DNA from: Psychroflexus montanilacus
GTDB lineage: Bacteria > Bacteroidota > Bacteroidia > Flavobacteriales > Flavobacteriaceae
Assembly (NCBI RefSeq): GCF_020164535.1
Contig: NZ_JAIQZC010000003.1
Coordinates: 388,318 to 452,317 of the forward strand
Direction of reading: 5' to 3'
DNA: 64,000 bases
Part shown: positions 50,905 through 60,000 of the stretch, in pieces
Position numbering within the stretch: position 1 is the stretch's first letter
How the letters are laid out: every line of letters begins with the position of its first letter
Program-made: the position numbers and the translations under genes
Notes under the pieces: model-generated
Told to the model about the DNA's origin: nothing
What the model saw: only the letters and a program-made list of their open reading frames with translations
Database searches by the model: none

Positions 50905-51992
50905 ATGATATGAGTATGAAGGATAATTACGCGGTCATTATGGCTGGTGGAGTGGGTTCTAGATTTTGGCCAGTGAGTAAAACATCCTATCCAAAACAAT
51001 TTCACGATGTGTTGGGGACAGGAAAATCTCTTCTTCAACAGACTTTTGATAGGCTATCTAAAATAATTCCCGCTCATCAAATTCTTATTCTTACCAACAC
51101 AGAATATACAGATCTCGTCAATCAGCAGCTTCCAGATATCAATGCTAATCAAGTGGTAGCAGAACCCGCTATGAGAAATACCGCTCCCTGCATACTGCTC
51201 TCCGCTCTCAAAATCAATAAAGAAAATCCAAGAGCCAGAATGATTGTTGCACCAAGTGATCACTGGATTGAGGATGAAAATGCATTTGTAAAAGATGTGC
51301 ATAAAGCTTTTGAAGCATGTGATGAGAAAGATGTACTCATGACTCTGGGTGTGAAGCCAACGTTTCCCAACACTGGATATGGTTACATCAAATATGAGAA
51401 AGAGGATAAAGCAGTAGTCAAGGCTGTTGAAACCTTTACAGAAAAACCAGACTATCCTACAGCTCAATCTTTTCTGAAAGCTGGAAATTATTTATGGAAT
51501 GCTGGAATCTTTATTTGGAAATCTTCATTTATTATAGATCAATTTCAATCTTACCTGCCAGACATGTTTTCAGTATTTGAGAAATCCTGGTCCAAATTAA
51601 ATACAAATGAAGAAGAATCATTCCTGAATGAGAACTACCCTAATTTTGACAATATCTCTATTGACTACGGTATTTTGGAAAAAGCCGAACATGTAGGTGT
51701 CATAGAGGCCAGTTTTGACTGGAGTGATTTAGGCACATGGGGTTCATTGCATACACAGTTGCCCAAAGATGAAAATGAAAATGTAAGTGTAAACGCTCAG
51801 TCTATTTTTATAGACACGTCCAATACTATACTGAGGACTTCCAAAAATAAGATTACTGTCATCAAGGGCTTGAATGATTTTATAGTGGTAGAAAACGAAG
51901 ACAGTCTTGTCATTCTGCCAAAAAAAGACGAGCAGGAAATTAAAACAATACGTAACTTAGTTATGGAAAAATTTGGTAAACATTACGGCTAA
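50901..51992 (+). CDS. manC: Mannose-1-phosphate guanylyltransferase
   Basis: A 363-residue nucleotidyltransferase that makes GDP-mannose from mannose-1-phosphate and GTP. The N-terminal GTP loop MAGGVGSRFWPVSKTSYPKQF is split here as AGGVGSRFWP and SYPKQF. The later motifs are VVAEPAMRNTAPCILLSA, VAPSDHWIED, FTEKPDYPTAQ and WNAGIFIWK; GTWGSL with SFDWSDLG completes the sugar site. It lacks the C-terminal isomerase domain of long ManC enzymes. Start codons at 50901 and 50916 are both possible. GDP-mannose could feed the glycosyltransferase operon at 12-15.6 kb (inference). Confidence 0.94.
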   Translation: MNDMSMKDNYAVIMAGGVGSRFWPVSKTSYPKQFHDVLGTGKSLLQQTFDRLSKIIPAHQILILTNTEYTDLVNQQLPDINANQVVAEPAMRNTAPCILLSALKINKENPRARMIVAPSDHWIEDENAFVKDVHKAFEACDEKDVLMTLGVKPTFPNTGYGYIKYEKEDKAVVKAVETFTEKPDYPTAQSFLKAGNYLWNAGIFIWKSSFIIDQFQSYLPDMFSVFEKSWSKLNTNEEESFLNENYPNFDNISIDYGILEKAEHVGVIEASFDWSDLGTWGSLHTQLPKDENENVSVNAQSIFIDTSNTILRTSKNKITVIKGLNDFIVVENEDSLVILPKKDEQEIKTIRNLVMEKFGKHYG

Positions 51993-51995
51993 CTT

Positions 51996-53438
51996 ATGAC
52001 TGAAAATACAACACATTCATCTGGAGAGGATTCTAATCCCGAGTCGTCTGAAAAGGTAAAAAGTAGCCTTCGGGAATCTTTTGGAAGCGTCAAGGGTTTT
52101 TTATACGAACTTTTGGATATCACTCATGATACCGATAGAGAAGCTACCACGGAGGCTATCCTGAAAGATATTCCCTTCAAAGGTCACAATGCCTGGATTT
52201 TGATATTCTCCATTATTGTCGCTTCGGTAGGCTTGAATGTGAGCAGTACTGCAGTGGTTATTGGTGCTATGCTTATCTCTCCACTTATGGGACCTATTGT
52301 TGGTCTTGGTTTTTCTGTGGCTATCAACGACGTAGATACACTTAGAAGGTCTCTTATAAATTTAGGAGTTATGGTAGGTCTCAGTTTGGTAACTGCTTTT
52401 TTATACTTTCAGTTATCTCCACTTACTCAACTTACTCCTGAACTTGAAGCCAGAACGTATCCTACTATTCTGGATGTTTTGGTTGCCATTTTTGGCGGAT
52501 TAGCGCTCATCATTGCCAAGGCCAAAAAAGGAACAATCATCACTGTAATCTCAGGTGTTGCGATTGCTACAGCTCTTATGCCACCTCTCTGTACCGCTGG
52601 TTATGGCCTGGCAGTTTGGGACATGAGTATTTTTGGTGGCGCCATGTATTTATTCACCATTAATACCATTTTTATTGCGCTTTCTACTTTTGTAGTCTCA
52701 AAATTCTTACGTTTTCCTTTAGTAAAATATGCCAATTCTTTGAGGAGAAAACGAATTGCTCAAATAGCTTCTTCAATTGCTATCATCGTAATGATACCAA
52801 GTGTTTATTTGTTTTATAACTTATTGAAAGAATCTTACTTTACGAGTGACGCTAATAAATTTGTACAGGAAGAACTCTTGAATTACAAACAGTCGTTCCT
52901 TCAGAAAAATTCAACTGTTATTTCTTATAATTCCGGACTCAATCCTACAATAGAAGCTTCTTTTCTAGGCAAAGAAATTCCTAAGGAAGTAATCACGCTC
53001 TGGAAAGACAAGATGAAAAACTATCCCTACCTGGATGATACTGAGCTGAGGGTGTTGCAGAACGAAAATTCTGAAAATTTCGACCAGTTAAAATATATGG
53101 TAGAATTGAAAAAAAGAGATTCTTTGGATCTTGTTCAATCTAAAGCTGAAATTGAAACTCTTCGTTATGAGCTTCGAAACATGCAAAAAAGCAATCGGAT
53201 TGTTAAGTTTGATCAACTCGCTCAAGAAATACAGCTCAATTATGAAAATATAGTTGAGGTGAGTTTTGCTGATGTCATCAAGTCCAATTTTGAGAACATG
53301 GATACCATCCCGACTTTCAGTATCAAATGGAACCCAGAGGTAAATCCTGAAGAAAAGAATACTAAACTTAAAAGGCTCGAAGGTTGGTTATCTTATAAAT
53401 TAGACCTTGATAACATCTCCGTTCAGTCTTTAAATTAA
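51996..53438 (+). CDS. DUF389 membrane protein
   Basis: A 480-residue inner-membrane protein of the DUF389 family (TIGR00341-like). After ~55 polar residues come five or six helices at about 60-275, with the diagnostic VIGAMLISPLMGPIVGLG and SGVAIATALMPPLCTAGYGLA segments. The C-terminal ~190 residues are a soluble, coiled-coil-rich domain (VQSKAEIETLRYELRNMQKS). The family is widespread, but its transport role is not established. It lies four bases after manC on the same strand and overlaps the convergent ABC gene by four bases. Confidence 0.88.
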   Translation: MTENTTHSSGEDSNPESSEKVKSSLRESFGSVKGFLYELLDITHDTDREATTEAILKDIPFKGHNAWILIFSIIVASVGLNVSSTAVVIGAMLISPLMGPIVGLGFSVAINDVDTLRRSLINLGVMVGLSLVTAFLYFQLSPLTQLTPELEARTYPTILDVLVAIFGGLALIIAKAKKGTIITVISGVAIATALMPPLCTAGYGLAVWDMSIFGGAMYLFTINTIFIALSTFVVSKFLRFPLVKYANSLRRKRIAQIASSIAIIVMIPSVYLFYNLLKESYFTSDANKFVQEELLNYKQSFLQKNSTVISYNSGLNPTIEASFLGKEIPKEVITLWKDKMKNYPYLDDTELRVLQNENSENFDQLKYMVELKKRDSLDLVQSKAEIETLRYELRNMQKSNRIVKFDQLAQEIQLNYENIVEVSFADVIKSNFENMDTIPTFSIKWNPEVNPEEKNTKLKRLEGWLSYKLDLDNISVQSLN

Positions 53439-54199
53439 AGACCTTCTCTTTGTGCAATTCTTACTTTCTGGAATAAATTGGAAGCGTATACAAAATCTGT
53501 CAATTTTTTGTTGTCAGTTTTGTAAATATTGTCTTTGTCACCTTCCCAGGCTTTCACTCCATGTTCCAGATAAACAATCTTTTCACCAATCTCAAACACA
53601 GAATTCATATCATGGGTATTGATGACAGTAGTGATGTTATTTTCATGTGTTATTTCCTGAATAAGATTATCAATAACAGAGGCTGTTCTTGGGTCTAGTC
53701 CGGAGTTGGGTTCATCACAGAATAAGTATTTAGGCTTATTCACAATTGCTCTTGCGATGGAAACTCTTTTTTGCATTCCACCGCTTATTTCTGAAGGGAA
53801 CTTATTATTGGTATCTACAAGATTAACCCGATCCAAAACTTCTTCTACCCGTCTCTTCATTTCTGGTCTGCTCATCTTAGTAAGCATTTTTAGCGGAAAC
53901 ATAACGTTTTCTTCAACTGTCATAGAATCAAAAAGCGCTCCGCCCTGAAATACCATTCCCATTTGTGTACTTAGCTCTCTTTTTTCATCTTTTGTAAAGT
54001 TTTGATAGACCTTTTCATTGTACTCAATAGTACCAGAATCAGGAACAAATAGTCCAAGCAAACACTTCAAAAAAACGGTTTTACCTGATCCAGATTGACC
54101 GATAATTAAATTGGTTTTTCCTTTTTCAAATTCAGTATTCACTCCTTTGAGAACTTCCAAATCTTCGAATGATTTCTTTAAGTCTTTTACTTTTATCAT
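53435..54199 (-). CDS. ABC transporter ATP-binding protein, MlaF-like
   Basis: A 254-residue ABC ATPase of the Mla/Ttg2/Mkl class, for phospholipid traffic between the membranes. Walker A is IIGQSGSGKTVFLK at residues 32-45, the Q-loop is GMVFQGGALFDSM, the signature is ISGGMQKRVSIARAI, Walker B is YLFCDEPNSGLD, and the H-loop is VINTHDMNSV. The GGALFDSMTVEENVMFPL motif is typical of MlaF-like members. It lies one base after the permease gene and forms a permease-ATPase pair. The MCE-type substrate-binding gene (mlaD) is not adjacent in this window. Confidence 0.93.
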   Translation of the reverse strand: MIKVKDLKKSFEDLEVLKGVNTEFEKGKTNLIIGQSGSGKTVFLKCLLGLFVPDSGTIEYNEKVYQNFTKDEKRELSTQMGMVFQGGALFDSMTVEENVMFPLKMLTKMSRPEMKRRVEEVLDRVNLVDTNNKFPSEISGGMQKRVSIARAIVNKPKYLFCDEPNSGLDPRTASVIDNLIQEITHENNITTVINTHDMNSVFEIGEKIVYLEHGVKAWEGDKDNIYKTDNKKLTDFVYASNLFQKVRIAQREGL

Positions 54200-54200
54200 A

Positions 54201-54944
54201 TCAGCTTAGTAATAATTGAGTGATGAAATAATTCATAAAAATGATGATAACACTCGTCCATACAAATGAAGTCGTAGCGGCGTGACCAACCTCCAAAGAT
54301 CCTCCCTTCATGTAATATCCGTGAAATGAAGGTACTGTTGCCAAAATAAAAGCAAAAATGAAACTCTTTAGAAAAGCGTAAAATACTTGAAAGGGTATAA
54401 AATCTTCTTGTAATCCTGCTAAAAATTCATCTGCATTGAGAAATCCACCGTAAACACCAGCAAAATAAGCGCCAATGACTCCAACAAACATGGATATTGC
54501 AATGACAAATGGGAACATACACATCGCAACAATCTTTGGGAAAACCAGATAATTCAAAGAATTGATTCCCATTACTTCCAGGGCGTCTATTTGCTCTGAA
54601 ACTCGCATAGTCCCAATGCTCGACGTGATGTATGAACCCACTTTTCCAGCCATAATAATGGAAACAAACGTAGGAGCAAATTCTAAAATGATAGATTGCC
54701 TCGCTGCAAAACCAATAAGTGATTTTGGAACAAATGGATTTGAAAAGTTAAGGGCAGTTTGGATAGCAATTACTGCTCCAATAAAAAATGAAATGAAAAC
54801 CACGATCCCTAAGGAACTTACGATGAGATCATCGAGTTCCTGAAGAATAAGCCTTCTCAATTCAGAAGTTTTGGTCATTCTTTTGAACGTCTCATAGATC
54901 ATGATAAAGTATTGACCAATACTTTTTATATAATTTGATAGCAT
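54201..54944 (-). CDS. ABC transporter permease, MlaE-like
   Basis: A 247-residue inner-membrane permease of the MlaE family with five to six helices. The central family motif is intact: LGIVVFISFFIGAVIAIQTAL, EFAPTFVSIIMAGKVGSYITSSIGTMRVSEQIDALEVMGI (shortened here to GSYITSSIGTMRVSEQIDAL) and YLVFPKIVA. The EQIDAL segment is the coupling helix that contacts the ATPase. Length is near standard. It is the first gene of the MlaEF pair, divergent from the phosphatase gene. Confidence 0.93.
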   Translation of the reverse strand: MLSNYIKSIGQYFIMIYETFKRMTKTSELRRLILQELDDLIVSSLGIVVFISFFIGAVIAIQTALNFSNPFVPKSLIGFAARQSIILEFAPTFVSIIMAGKVGSYITSSIGTMRVSEQIDALEVMGINSLNYLVFPKIVAMCMFPFVIAISMFVGVIGAYFAGVYGGFLNADEFLAGLQEDFIPFQVFYAFLKSFIFAFILATVPSFHGYYMKGGSLEVGHAATTSFVWTSVIIIFMNYFITQLLLS

Positions 54945-55018
54945 CTGGTTGGAGCCTTTAGAAATTTTGATAAAAATAGAATAAAAACTTGAGGATACGA
55001 TTTAACCGAAGCATAAAC

Positions 55019-55046
55019 TTGAAACTAACCTAACTCCTTATCTTTG
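55019..55046 (+). promoter_or_regulatory. Promoter of the phosphatase gene (TTG-N17-TATCTTTG)
   Basis: TTG at 55019-55021 and TATCTTTG at 55039-55046 match the Bacteroidota promoter pattern with 17-base spacing, 17 bases before the ATG. Confidence 0.6.
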
Positions 55047-55063
55047 TCATAAATATTAGACTT

Positions 55064-56695
55064 ATGAAATTTAAAATTGCTGTATTATTACTTTTACTGG
55101 TGCAAACTCAACTTTTTGCTCAAGACAACAATCAATCTACAAAGCTTGTGGTTGGTATTGTTGTAGATCAAATGCGCTATGATTACTTGACAAAATTTGA
55201 AAAGCATTATTCTAAAGATGGTTTTCAACGCCTGCAAAGGGAAGGTTTCGAAATGAAAAATTTTCATTTTGATTATGTACCAACCTACACTGGTCCTGGA
55301 CATGCTTCTATTTTCACTGGTACAAGTCCTATGAATCATGGTATTGTAGCCAATAACTGGTATGATAAATTTGGAAAAGAAAGTGTTTATTGTGCATCAG
55401 ATTCAGAGGTTAATGGCCTAGGCGTAGATCCTGAGGATAGAGATGGGAAAATGTCTCCTCGTAGAATGTTGACTACCAGTTTTGCAGATCAAAACCGATT
55501 GCATACTCAGTTCAAAGGGAAAACAATAGGAGTGTCCATTAAAGACAGAGGAGCTATTTTACCAGCAGGACATACTGCCAATGCAGCTTACTGGTTTGTT
55601 GGTGGAGACCAAGGTCATTTTATCAGTTCAGATTTTTACATGGATGCATTGCCAGAATGGGTGACCAACTTCAACGCGTCCAATACCGCCAAAAGTTATC
55701 TCAAAACCTGGGATACCTATAAAGACATATCAACTTATATAGAAAGTGGAGATGACCTAAACAATTATGAACATGGTTTCAAAGGAAAAAAAGAGGCTTC
55801 TTTTCCTTATGATCTTAAGAAACTTGCTAAGAAAAATGACGATTACAGCATTTTACGTCCAACACCTTATGGCAATGATTTGTTGTTAGACTTTGCTAAA
55901 GAGGCTATCGCAAATGAAAATCTAGGTCAAGATGAGTTTACAGATGTCCTTACTTTGAGTTTTTCAAGTACTGATTATGTAGGTCATAATTTTGGAGTAA
56001 ATTCTAAAGAAATTCAAGATACTTATGTAAGGTTGGATAGAAATGTTGCAGACCTTTTGTCTTATCTTGATGAGAAGGTAGGTAAAGGCAATTACACTAT
56101 TTTTCTAACGGCAGATCATGGAGCTGTTCATGTTCCACAGTTTTTGAAAGATGAAAAAATTCCAGCAGGATATTTTGAAACAGATGAAATGAAGAAAGCT
56201 TTAGAAGAACATTTGAGATCAAATTTTAATTTGGATAATGCTATCGAAAGCATTTATAATAATCAGGTTTTCTTCGATTATTCAAAATTCAGCTCCTATG
56301 CTGATTTTGTTGCAGCCCAAAATGAAGCTAAGCATTTCTTGCTTCAGTACAAGAACATTGATAAAGTCTACACTAGAGAATCTTTAGAAAACAGTGATTT
56401 TAGTGGTAATCCAGCAGAATTAGTTTTGAGAGGATTTCATCAAAAAAGAAGTGGTGATGTCGTCTATGTATTAGACAATTCTTTTATTTCATATTCAAGA
56501 AAAGGCTCTACTCATGGCAGTGGAAATAACTACGATACACAAGCTCCATTGTTGATGTACGGTAACGGCATCAAAGCAGGTAAAACCTACAACAGATATC
56601 ACATCCCAGATATTGCTCCAACAATTTCTGCGTTATTAGGGATTGAACTTCCTAATGGAGCAACAGGAACAGTTATTTCTGAAGTTTTAGAATAA
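55064..56695 (+). CDS. PafA-like alkaline phosphatase family protein
   Basis: A 543-residue secreted phosphatase of the alkaline phosphatase superfamily, close to PafA and nucleotide pyrophosphatase-like enzymes. The signal peptide ends at Ala-Gln (residues 1-20). The first metal-binding motif is VGIVVDQMRYDYL, and the nucleophile Thr is in YVPTYTGPGHASIFTG (Thr76 by alignment to the family). Later ligands are in SFSSTDYVGHNFGVNS, FLTADHGAVHVP and GSTHGSGNNYD. It probably releases phosphate from organic esters in the periplasm. Its end overlaps the convergent glycosyltransferase gene by 9 bases, and its terminator lies inside that gene. Confidence 0.92.
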   Translation: MKFKIAVLLLLLVQTQLFAQDNNQSTKLVVGIVVDQMRYDYLTKFEKHYSKDGFQRLQREGFEMKNFHFDYVPTYTGPGHASIFTGTSPMNHGIVANNWYDKFGKESVYCASDSEVNGLGVDPEDRDGKMSPRRMLTTSFADQNRLHTQFKGKTIGVSIKDRGAILPAGHTANAAYWFVGGDQGHFISSDFYMDALPEWVTNFNASNTAKSYLKTWDTYKDISTYIESGDDLNNYEHGFKGKKEASFPYDLKKLAKKNDDYSILRPTPYGNDLLLDFAKEAIANENLGQDEFTDVLTLSFSSTDYVGHNFGVNSKEIQDTYVRLDRNVADLLSYLDEKVGKGNYTIFLTADHGAVHVPQFLKDEKIPAGYFETDEMKKALEEHLRSNFNLDNAIESIYNNQVFFDYSKFSSYADFVAAQNEAKHFLLQYKNIDKVYTRESLENSDFSGNPAELVLRGFHQKRSGDVVYVLDNSFISYSRKGSTHGSGNNYDTQAPLLMYGNGIKAGKTYNRYHIPDIAPTISALLGIELPNGATGTVISEVLE

Positions 56696-57535
56696 GCGTT
56701 CTTTAATTTTAGACCATCTGTAATTTCTTATAAAAACACCTTCTGGTTCAGTAACCAAGAAGGTGTTTTTTTTGGAGTTGCATCTCAAATAAGATTTCAT
56801 GGATACCTTAAAAAAACTGAAACTAGACTTTTGCTTTGCCATTTTTAAGCAGGTTAGGAATGCCAGAGACATACTATAGCGCATTCTAAACAAAGAAATG
56901 CCAAAAAGTTGCGGCAAATCCTTCTTGTATTCTTGTCCGGTAGGTTTCAGATGTTTTACCAGTAAGTGTGGATTGGTTTCTACTTCCCAGCCATGAAACC
57001 TTGCTTTCATTTCGTCGATGGTATCCCATCCCATAGCTGCTACTAAGCCATCGATTTCATTAAAACAAGTTTTGCGATAAGCTTTCAAGGCACCGCGTAA
57101 GTGATCTGGATTGGTAAGCTTTTCCACCTCCCAGCTTCCATTGATTCGAACAGTACAAAATCCACCATACATCCCAAGCCTTGGATTGCTTTGGAAGGCT
57201 TTGACTAAAATTTCAAGATAATTTTTTGGAAAAATTAAATCTGCATCAAATTTGCAAACTATATCATATTGGATATCTATGTTTTTTAATCCAAAATTGA
57301 ACGCTTCCACAATTTTACTTCCAGGTTTGTGATGGAAGCTTTTGTCTTTGGAAATGACATCTAAGCTCATGTGAAGTTTTGATAGTTTCTCTACAAGTTC
57401 AGCTGTGGAATCTGTTGATCCATCATCAACTACTAGAATTTTTTTAGCTTTAAGAGTCTGGCTCAGAAGAGAATCTAAACATCGCTGAATAAATTTTTCT
57501 TCATTATAAGCTGGTATGACAATAGCTATATCCAA
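56687..57535 (-). CDS. Family 2 glycosyltransferase
   Basis: A 282-residue GT2 enzyme. The N-terminal strand IAIVIPAYNEEKFIQRCLDSLL and VVDDGSTDST (residues 36-45) bind the nucleotide, and CKFDADLIFPKNYLEIL carries the metal-binding Asp motif. The acceptor side has GALKAYRKTCFNEIDGLVAAMGWDTIDEMKAR, where MGWDTIDE is a typical catalytic-base motif (GWD). The 3' 60 codons also contain a strong hairpin that serves as terminator for the opposite gene. It is the last gene of a KAS III-like, methyltransferase, GT2 operon. The product is unknown; lipid glycosylation is one option. Confidence 0.88.
   Translation of the reverse strand: MDIAIVIPAYNEEKFIQRCLDSLLSQTLKAKKILVVDDGSTDSTAELVEKLSKLHMSLDVISKDKSFHHKPGSKIVEAFNFGLKNIDIQYDIVCKFDADLIFPKNYLEILVKAFQSNPRLGMYGGFCTVRINGSWEVEKLTNPDHLRGALKAYRKTCFNEIDGLVAAMGWDTIDEMKARFHGWEVETNPHLLVKHLKPTGQEYKKDLPQLFGISLFRMRYSMSLAFLTCLKMAKQKSSFSFFKVSMKSYLRCNSKKNTFLVTEPEGVFIRNYRWSKIKERLF
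56732..56773 (+). terminator. Phosphatase-gene terminator inside the convergent GT2 gene
   Basis: AAAAACACCTTCTGGTT and AACCAAGAAGGTGTTTTT form a long stem with a short loop (CAGT), followed by a T run. It is 37 bases after the phosphatase stop and lies within the coding 3' end of the minus-strand glycosyltransferase. Confidence 0.85.
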
Positions 57536-57538
57536 GGC

Positions 57539-58063
57539 TTAAGATTTTCTTTTGCAGAAGACAAGATAATATCTAGGCGTAACTAACCTCAAAATTGGCC
57601 TTATTCCAATTTTCTTGACGGGGTGAGTGAAGCTTTTAGAATCCACAATTTCCCAACCCGCTTTATCCAGCAACCAGTCAAATTGCCATTTTTCAAATTC
57701 ATGAAAATGCCTGTCCCTAGGATCGGTTTTGCTTTGATAGGCTTTGGCAAACCAAAGCTTAAGCGGAACACTCGCAAACAGGTAGTCGCTATGAAGACTT
57801 TTTAAGACTTCTAATGGCGATAATAAGTGTTCAAAAATTTCAAATGCTGTGGTAATTTCTGCTGAAGAAGACTTTAACTGATTTTGATCTTCGTCAAGAT
57901 CTTGTCCTTTAGTATTTTCAACTATATATCCTTCAGCAGAAAGCAATTCTGAAAAAGGATTCGGCACACCCAGATCCAAAATTTTCGACGGAGCAGGAGC
58001 GTGGGTTTTTAAAAATGCTAATGTTATTTGAAATCGTTTTTCCGGATAGCTGTTTTCGTACAT
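57539..58063 (-). CDS. SAM-dependent methyltransferase-like protein
   Basis: A 174-residue protein with a short class I methyltransferase fold. Motif I is weak but recognisable (ILDLGVPNPFSELLSAEGY at about 38-56, Pro replacing part of the Gly loop). TTAFEIFEHLLSPLEVLKSL matches the post-motif II FEVxEH pattern of Methyltransf_11/23 enzymes, and LFASVPLKLWF the following strand. The altered Gly-rich loop makes SAM binding uncertain. It is three bases before the GT2 gene and seven after the KAS III-like gene, all in one operon. Confidence 0.78.
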   Translation of the reverse strand: MYENSYPEKRFQITLAFLKTHAPAPSKILDLGVPNPFSELLSAEGYIVENTKGQDLDEDQNQLKSSSAEITTAFEIFEHLLSPLEVLKSLHSDYLFASVPLKLWFAKAYQSKTDPRDRHFHEFEKWQFDWLLDKAGWEIVDSKSFTHPVKKIGIRPILRLVTPRYYLVFCKRKS

Positions 58064-58070
58064 TGGTAGC

Positions 58071-59135
58071 CTATATTTCGTAGACTATAGCATTGATGTT
58101 CATGCCAGCACCCACACTCGCAAACATAATTGTATCTCCAGGATTCAAGCTCTCATGCTCAAAATCTCCATTAAGAAACATATCGTAGAGTGTAGGAATA
58201 GTAGCGACACTGCTATTGCCTAATTTGTTAATGCTCATTGGCATAATATCTTTAGGCGTCTCCATTTTATAAAGCTTATAAAACCTTTGAACAATAGCCT
58301 CATCCATTTTTTCATTAGCCTGGTGGATAAATATTTTTTTCAGGTCTGAAATAGATTTTCCACTTTCGTCCAAACATGCTTTCATCGCTTCTGGAACTTT
58401 AGATAAGGCGAAATTATAAATCTTCCGACCGTACATTTTAATGTATGCTCTATCGTCTTCTCTGTCTGGAGAAAATGACTTATCGAAGTAAATGTAATTG
58501 GCTTCAGTCTTGGCATAGGTGGCTGTTTTATGAGACAAAATACCACCTTTGGAGTCTGGTTGATGTTCAAAAATAGTTGCACCAGCACCATCAGCATAAA
58601 TCATACTGTCTCTATCGTTGGGATCTACAACTCTTGAAAGTGTTTCTGCACCAATTACCAAACAGCGCTTGGCCATTCCAGCTTTCATAAAAGCTAAAGA
58701 ATGAATGCAGCCTTCTATCCATCCTGGACAACCAAATAAAAGGTCATAACCTACGCAACCTGGATTGTCGATCTGTAATTTTTCTTTTACTCTAGAAGCC
58801 AGGCTAGGTACAGTATCACCTTGTTGTTTCTTATGACTTACGTCTCCGAAATTGTGAGCTACTATTATATAATCAAGAGTTTCTGGATCTATTCCTGCAT
58901 TTTTGATGGCTTTTTCTGCTGCAAAGGTGGCAATATCAGAAGTTCTAAGATCATCATCTACATACCTTCTTTCTTCAATCCCCGTTATTGCCTTGAACTT
59001 TTTAATAATGACTTCTGGATCTGCATCAAAGGCAGTTTCATCTTGATTGAAGAATTTGTTCTTAAGAAAATCTTCATTTTTCTTAATCATTTCAGGGATA
59101 TAGCTCCCAACACCAACGATTTTTATAGCATTCAT
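58071..59135 (-). CDS. 3-oxoacyl-ACP synthase III family protein (KAS III paralogue)
   Basis: A 354-residue thiolase-fold condensing enzyme of the FabH-like type. The catalytic Cys136 is in LLFGCPGWIEGCIHS, His in KIFIHQANEKMDEAIV and Asn in NKLGNSSVATIPTL, so the Cys-His-Asn triad is complete. The N-terminus has IKIVGVGSYIPE and GIEERRYVDDD. It differs from housekeeping FabH by its insertions and the operon context: it is followed by a methyltransferase-like and a GT2 gene. It may make a special acyl or keto precursor for a lipid or pigment (inference). Length is slightly above FabH. Confidence 0.9.
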   Translation of the reverse strand: MNAIKIVGVGSYIPEMIKKNEDFLKNKFFNQDETAFDADPEVIIKKFKAITGIEERRYVDDDLRTSDIATFAAEKAIKNAGIDPETLDYIIVAHNFGDVSHKKQQGDTVPSLASRVKEKLQIDNPGCVGYDLLFGCPGWIEGCIHSLAFMKAGMAKRCLVIGAETLSRVVDPNDRDSMIYADGAGATIFEHQPDSKGGILSHKTATYAKTEANYIYFDKSFSPDREDDRAYIKMYGRKIYNFALSKVPEAMKACLDESGKSISDLKKIFIHQANEKMDEAIVQRFYKLYKMETPKDIMPMSINKLGNSSVATIPTLYDMFLNGDFEHESLNPGDTIMFASVGAGMNINAIVYEI

Positions 59136-59244
59136 GTCCAGTATAAATTTTTTAGCAAGGTACAGTTAATGTAACTAAATTGTAAACTATGCGTCAAAAT
59201 TAATAGATTTTATATCGTTTTTGAAATTTATTCTGAATTTGATT

Positions 59245-59772
59245 TTAGATCACTTCATGTTTGTAGTCAAGTTTCTCAGACAAATAGTTCTCCTTATAGT
59301 CTTGAAGAAGTTTTAACCTCTCTTTATACAGTTTGAAATAAATCAAATAAAAAGCTAAAAAAGAAAGTGTGGTGAAAAAAGCTATAACCGCCACGTACCA
59401 ATACCCATTGTCAGTCAAATTTTTAACATGGATTAAAAGATACAAAGGGGTATAAGGAATTGGAAATAGCATAAAACTATTGGAGGCAAGAAGATGATCT
59501 AAATAATACTTTTGTTTTGTTTTCTTGAGCTGTTTTAAGTTTCTGTATAACTTGCTTATATGAAATATAAGTGCTGAAAGAATAAAAACTCCAAATATGC
59601 ATAATAGTGTGACAGGTGAGGAGCTTAGTGAAGTTATCGTAGAGTAAATGATTATAAAACTTAAGATGAATAAAAGCCAAAAGCTTAAAGTATTAGCCTC
59701 TTCTTTTAGTAGTTTGAATAGAATATTGCTTCTAAAGTATTTGTCGATTTTCTTCATATAGTCTTCAGACAC
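59245..59772 (-). CDS. Membrane protein of unknown function
   Basis: A 175-residue protein that I do not recognise. It has four predicted transmembrane helices in two hairpins: FWLLFILSFIIIYSTI with LLCIFGVFILSALIFHI, and SFMLFPIPYTPLYLLIHV with WYVAVIAFFTTLSFLAFYLIYF. Between them is a basic loop (KLYRNLKQLKKTKQKYY), and the C-terminal tail is charged. The N-terminal 30 residues are cytosolic. It follows a 56-codon ORF by 30 bases and is probably co-transcribed with it. No catalytic or transport signature is seen. Confidence 0.7.
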   Translation of the reverse strand: MSEDYMKKIDKYFRSNILFKLLKEEANTLSFWLLFILSFIIIYSTITSLSSSPVTLLCIFGVFILSALIFHISKLYRNLKQLKKTKQKYYLDHLLASNSFMLFPIPYTPLYLLIHVKNLTDNGYWYVAVIAFFTTLSFLAFYLIYFKLYKERLKLLQDYKENYLSEKLDYKHEVI

Positions 59773-59802
59773 ATCTGAAAAACCAATAACACCGTACTTT
59801 TT

Positions 59803-59973
59803 CTAAGCCTGTTTAAGTGCGTCTTCAAATAAAATTTCTTCATTTGGTTCCATCTGAGATGTGATATCCTCTTCCAGATCTTTGGCGATAAGTAAGCTCA
59901 CATCGTAGTAATCGACATAATGCGATCTTATAAAGTCTAAAAGCTGCTTTTTCTCATTTTCGGATAAGGACAT
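59803..59973 (-). CDS. Small acidic hypothetical protein
   Basis: A 56-residue cytosolic protein, MSLSENEKKQLLDFIRSHY at the start, then VDYYDVSLLIAKDLEEDIT and an acidic C-terminus (EEILFEDALKQA). It is predicted to be mostly helical with no membrane segment or Cys. It lies 30 bases upstream of the 175-residue membrane protein gene on the same strand, so the two may be an operon. Too short to be certain; support is the intact frame, the ATG and the composition. No family is recognised. Confidence 0.6.
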   Translation of the reverse strand: MSLSENEKKQLLDFIRSHYVDYYDVSLLIAKDLEEDITSQMEPNEEILFEDALKQA

Positions 59974-60000
59974 GATCTTTCAATTTGATAACAAATAAAA

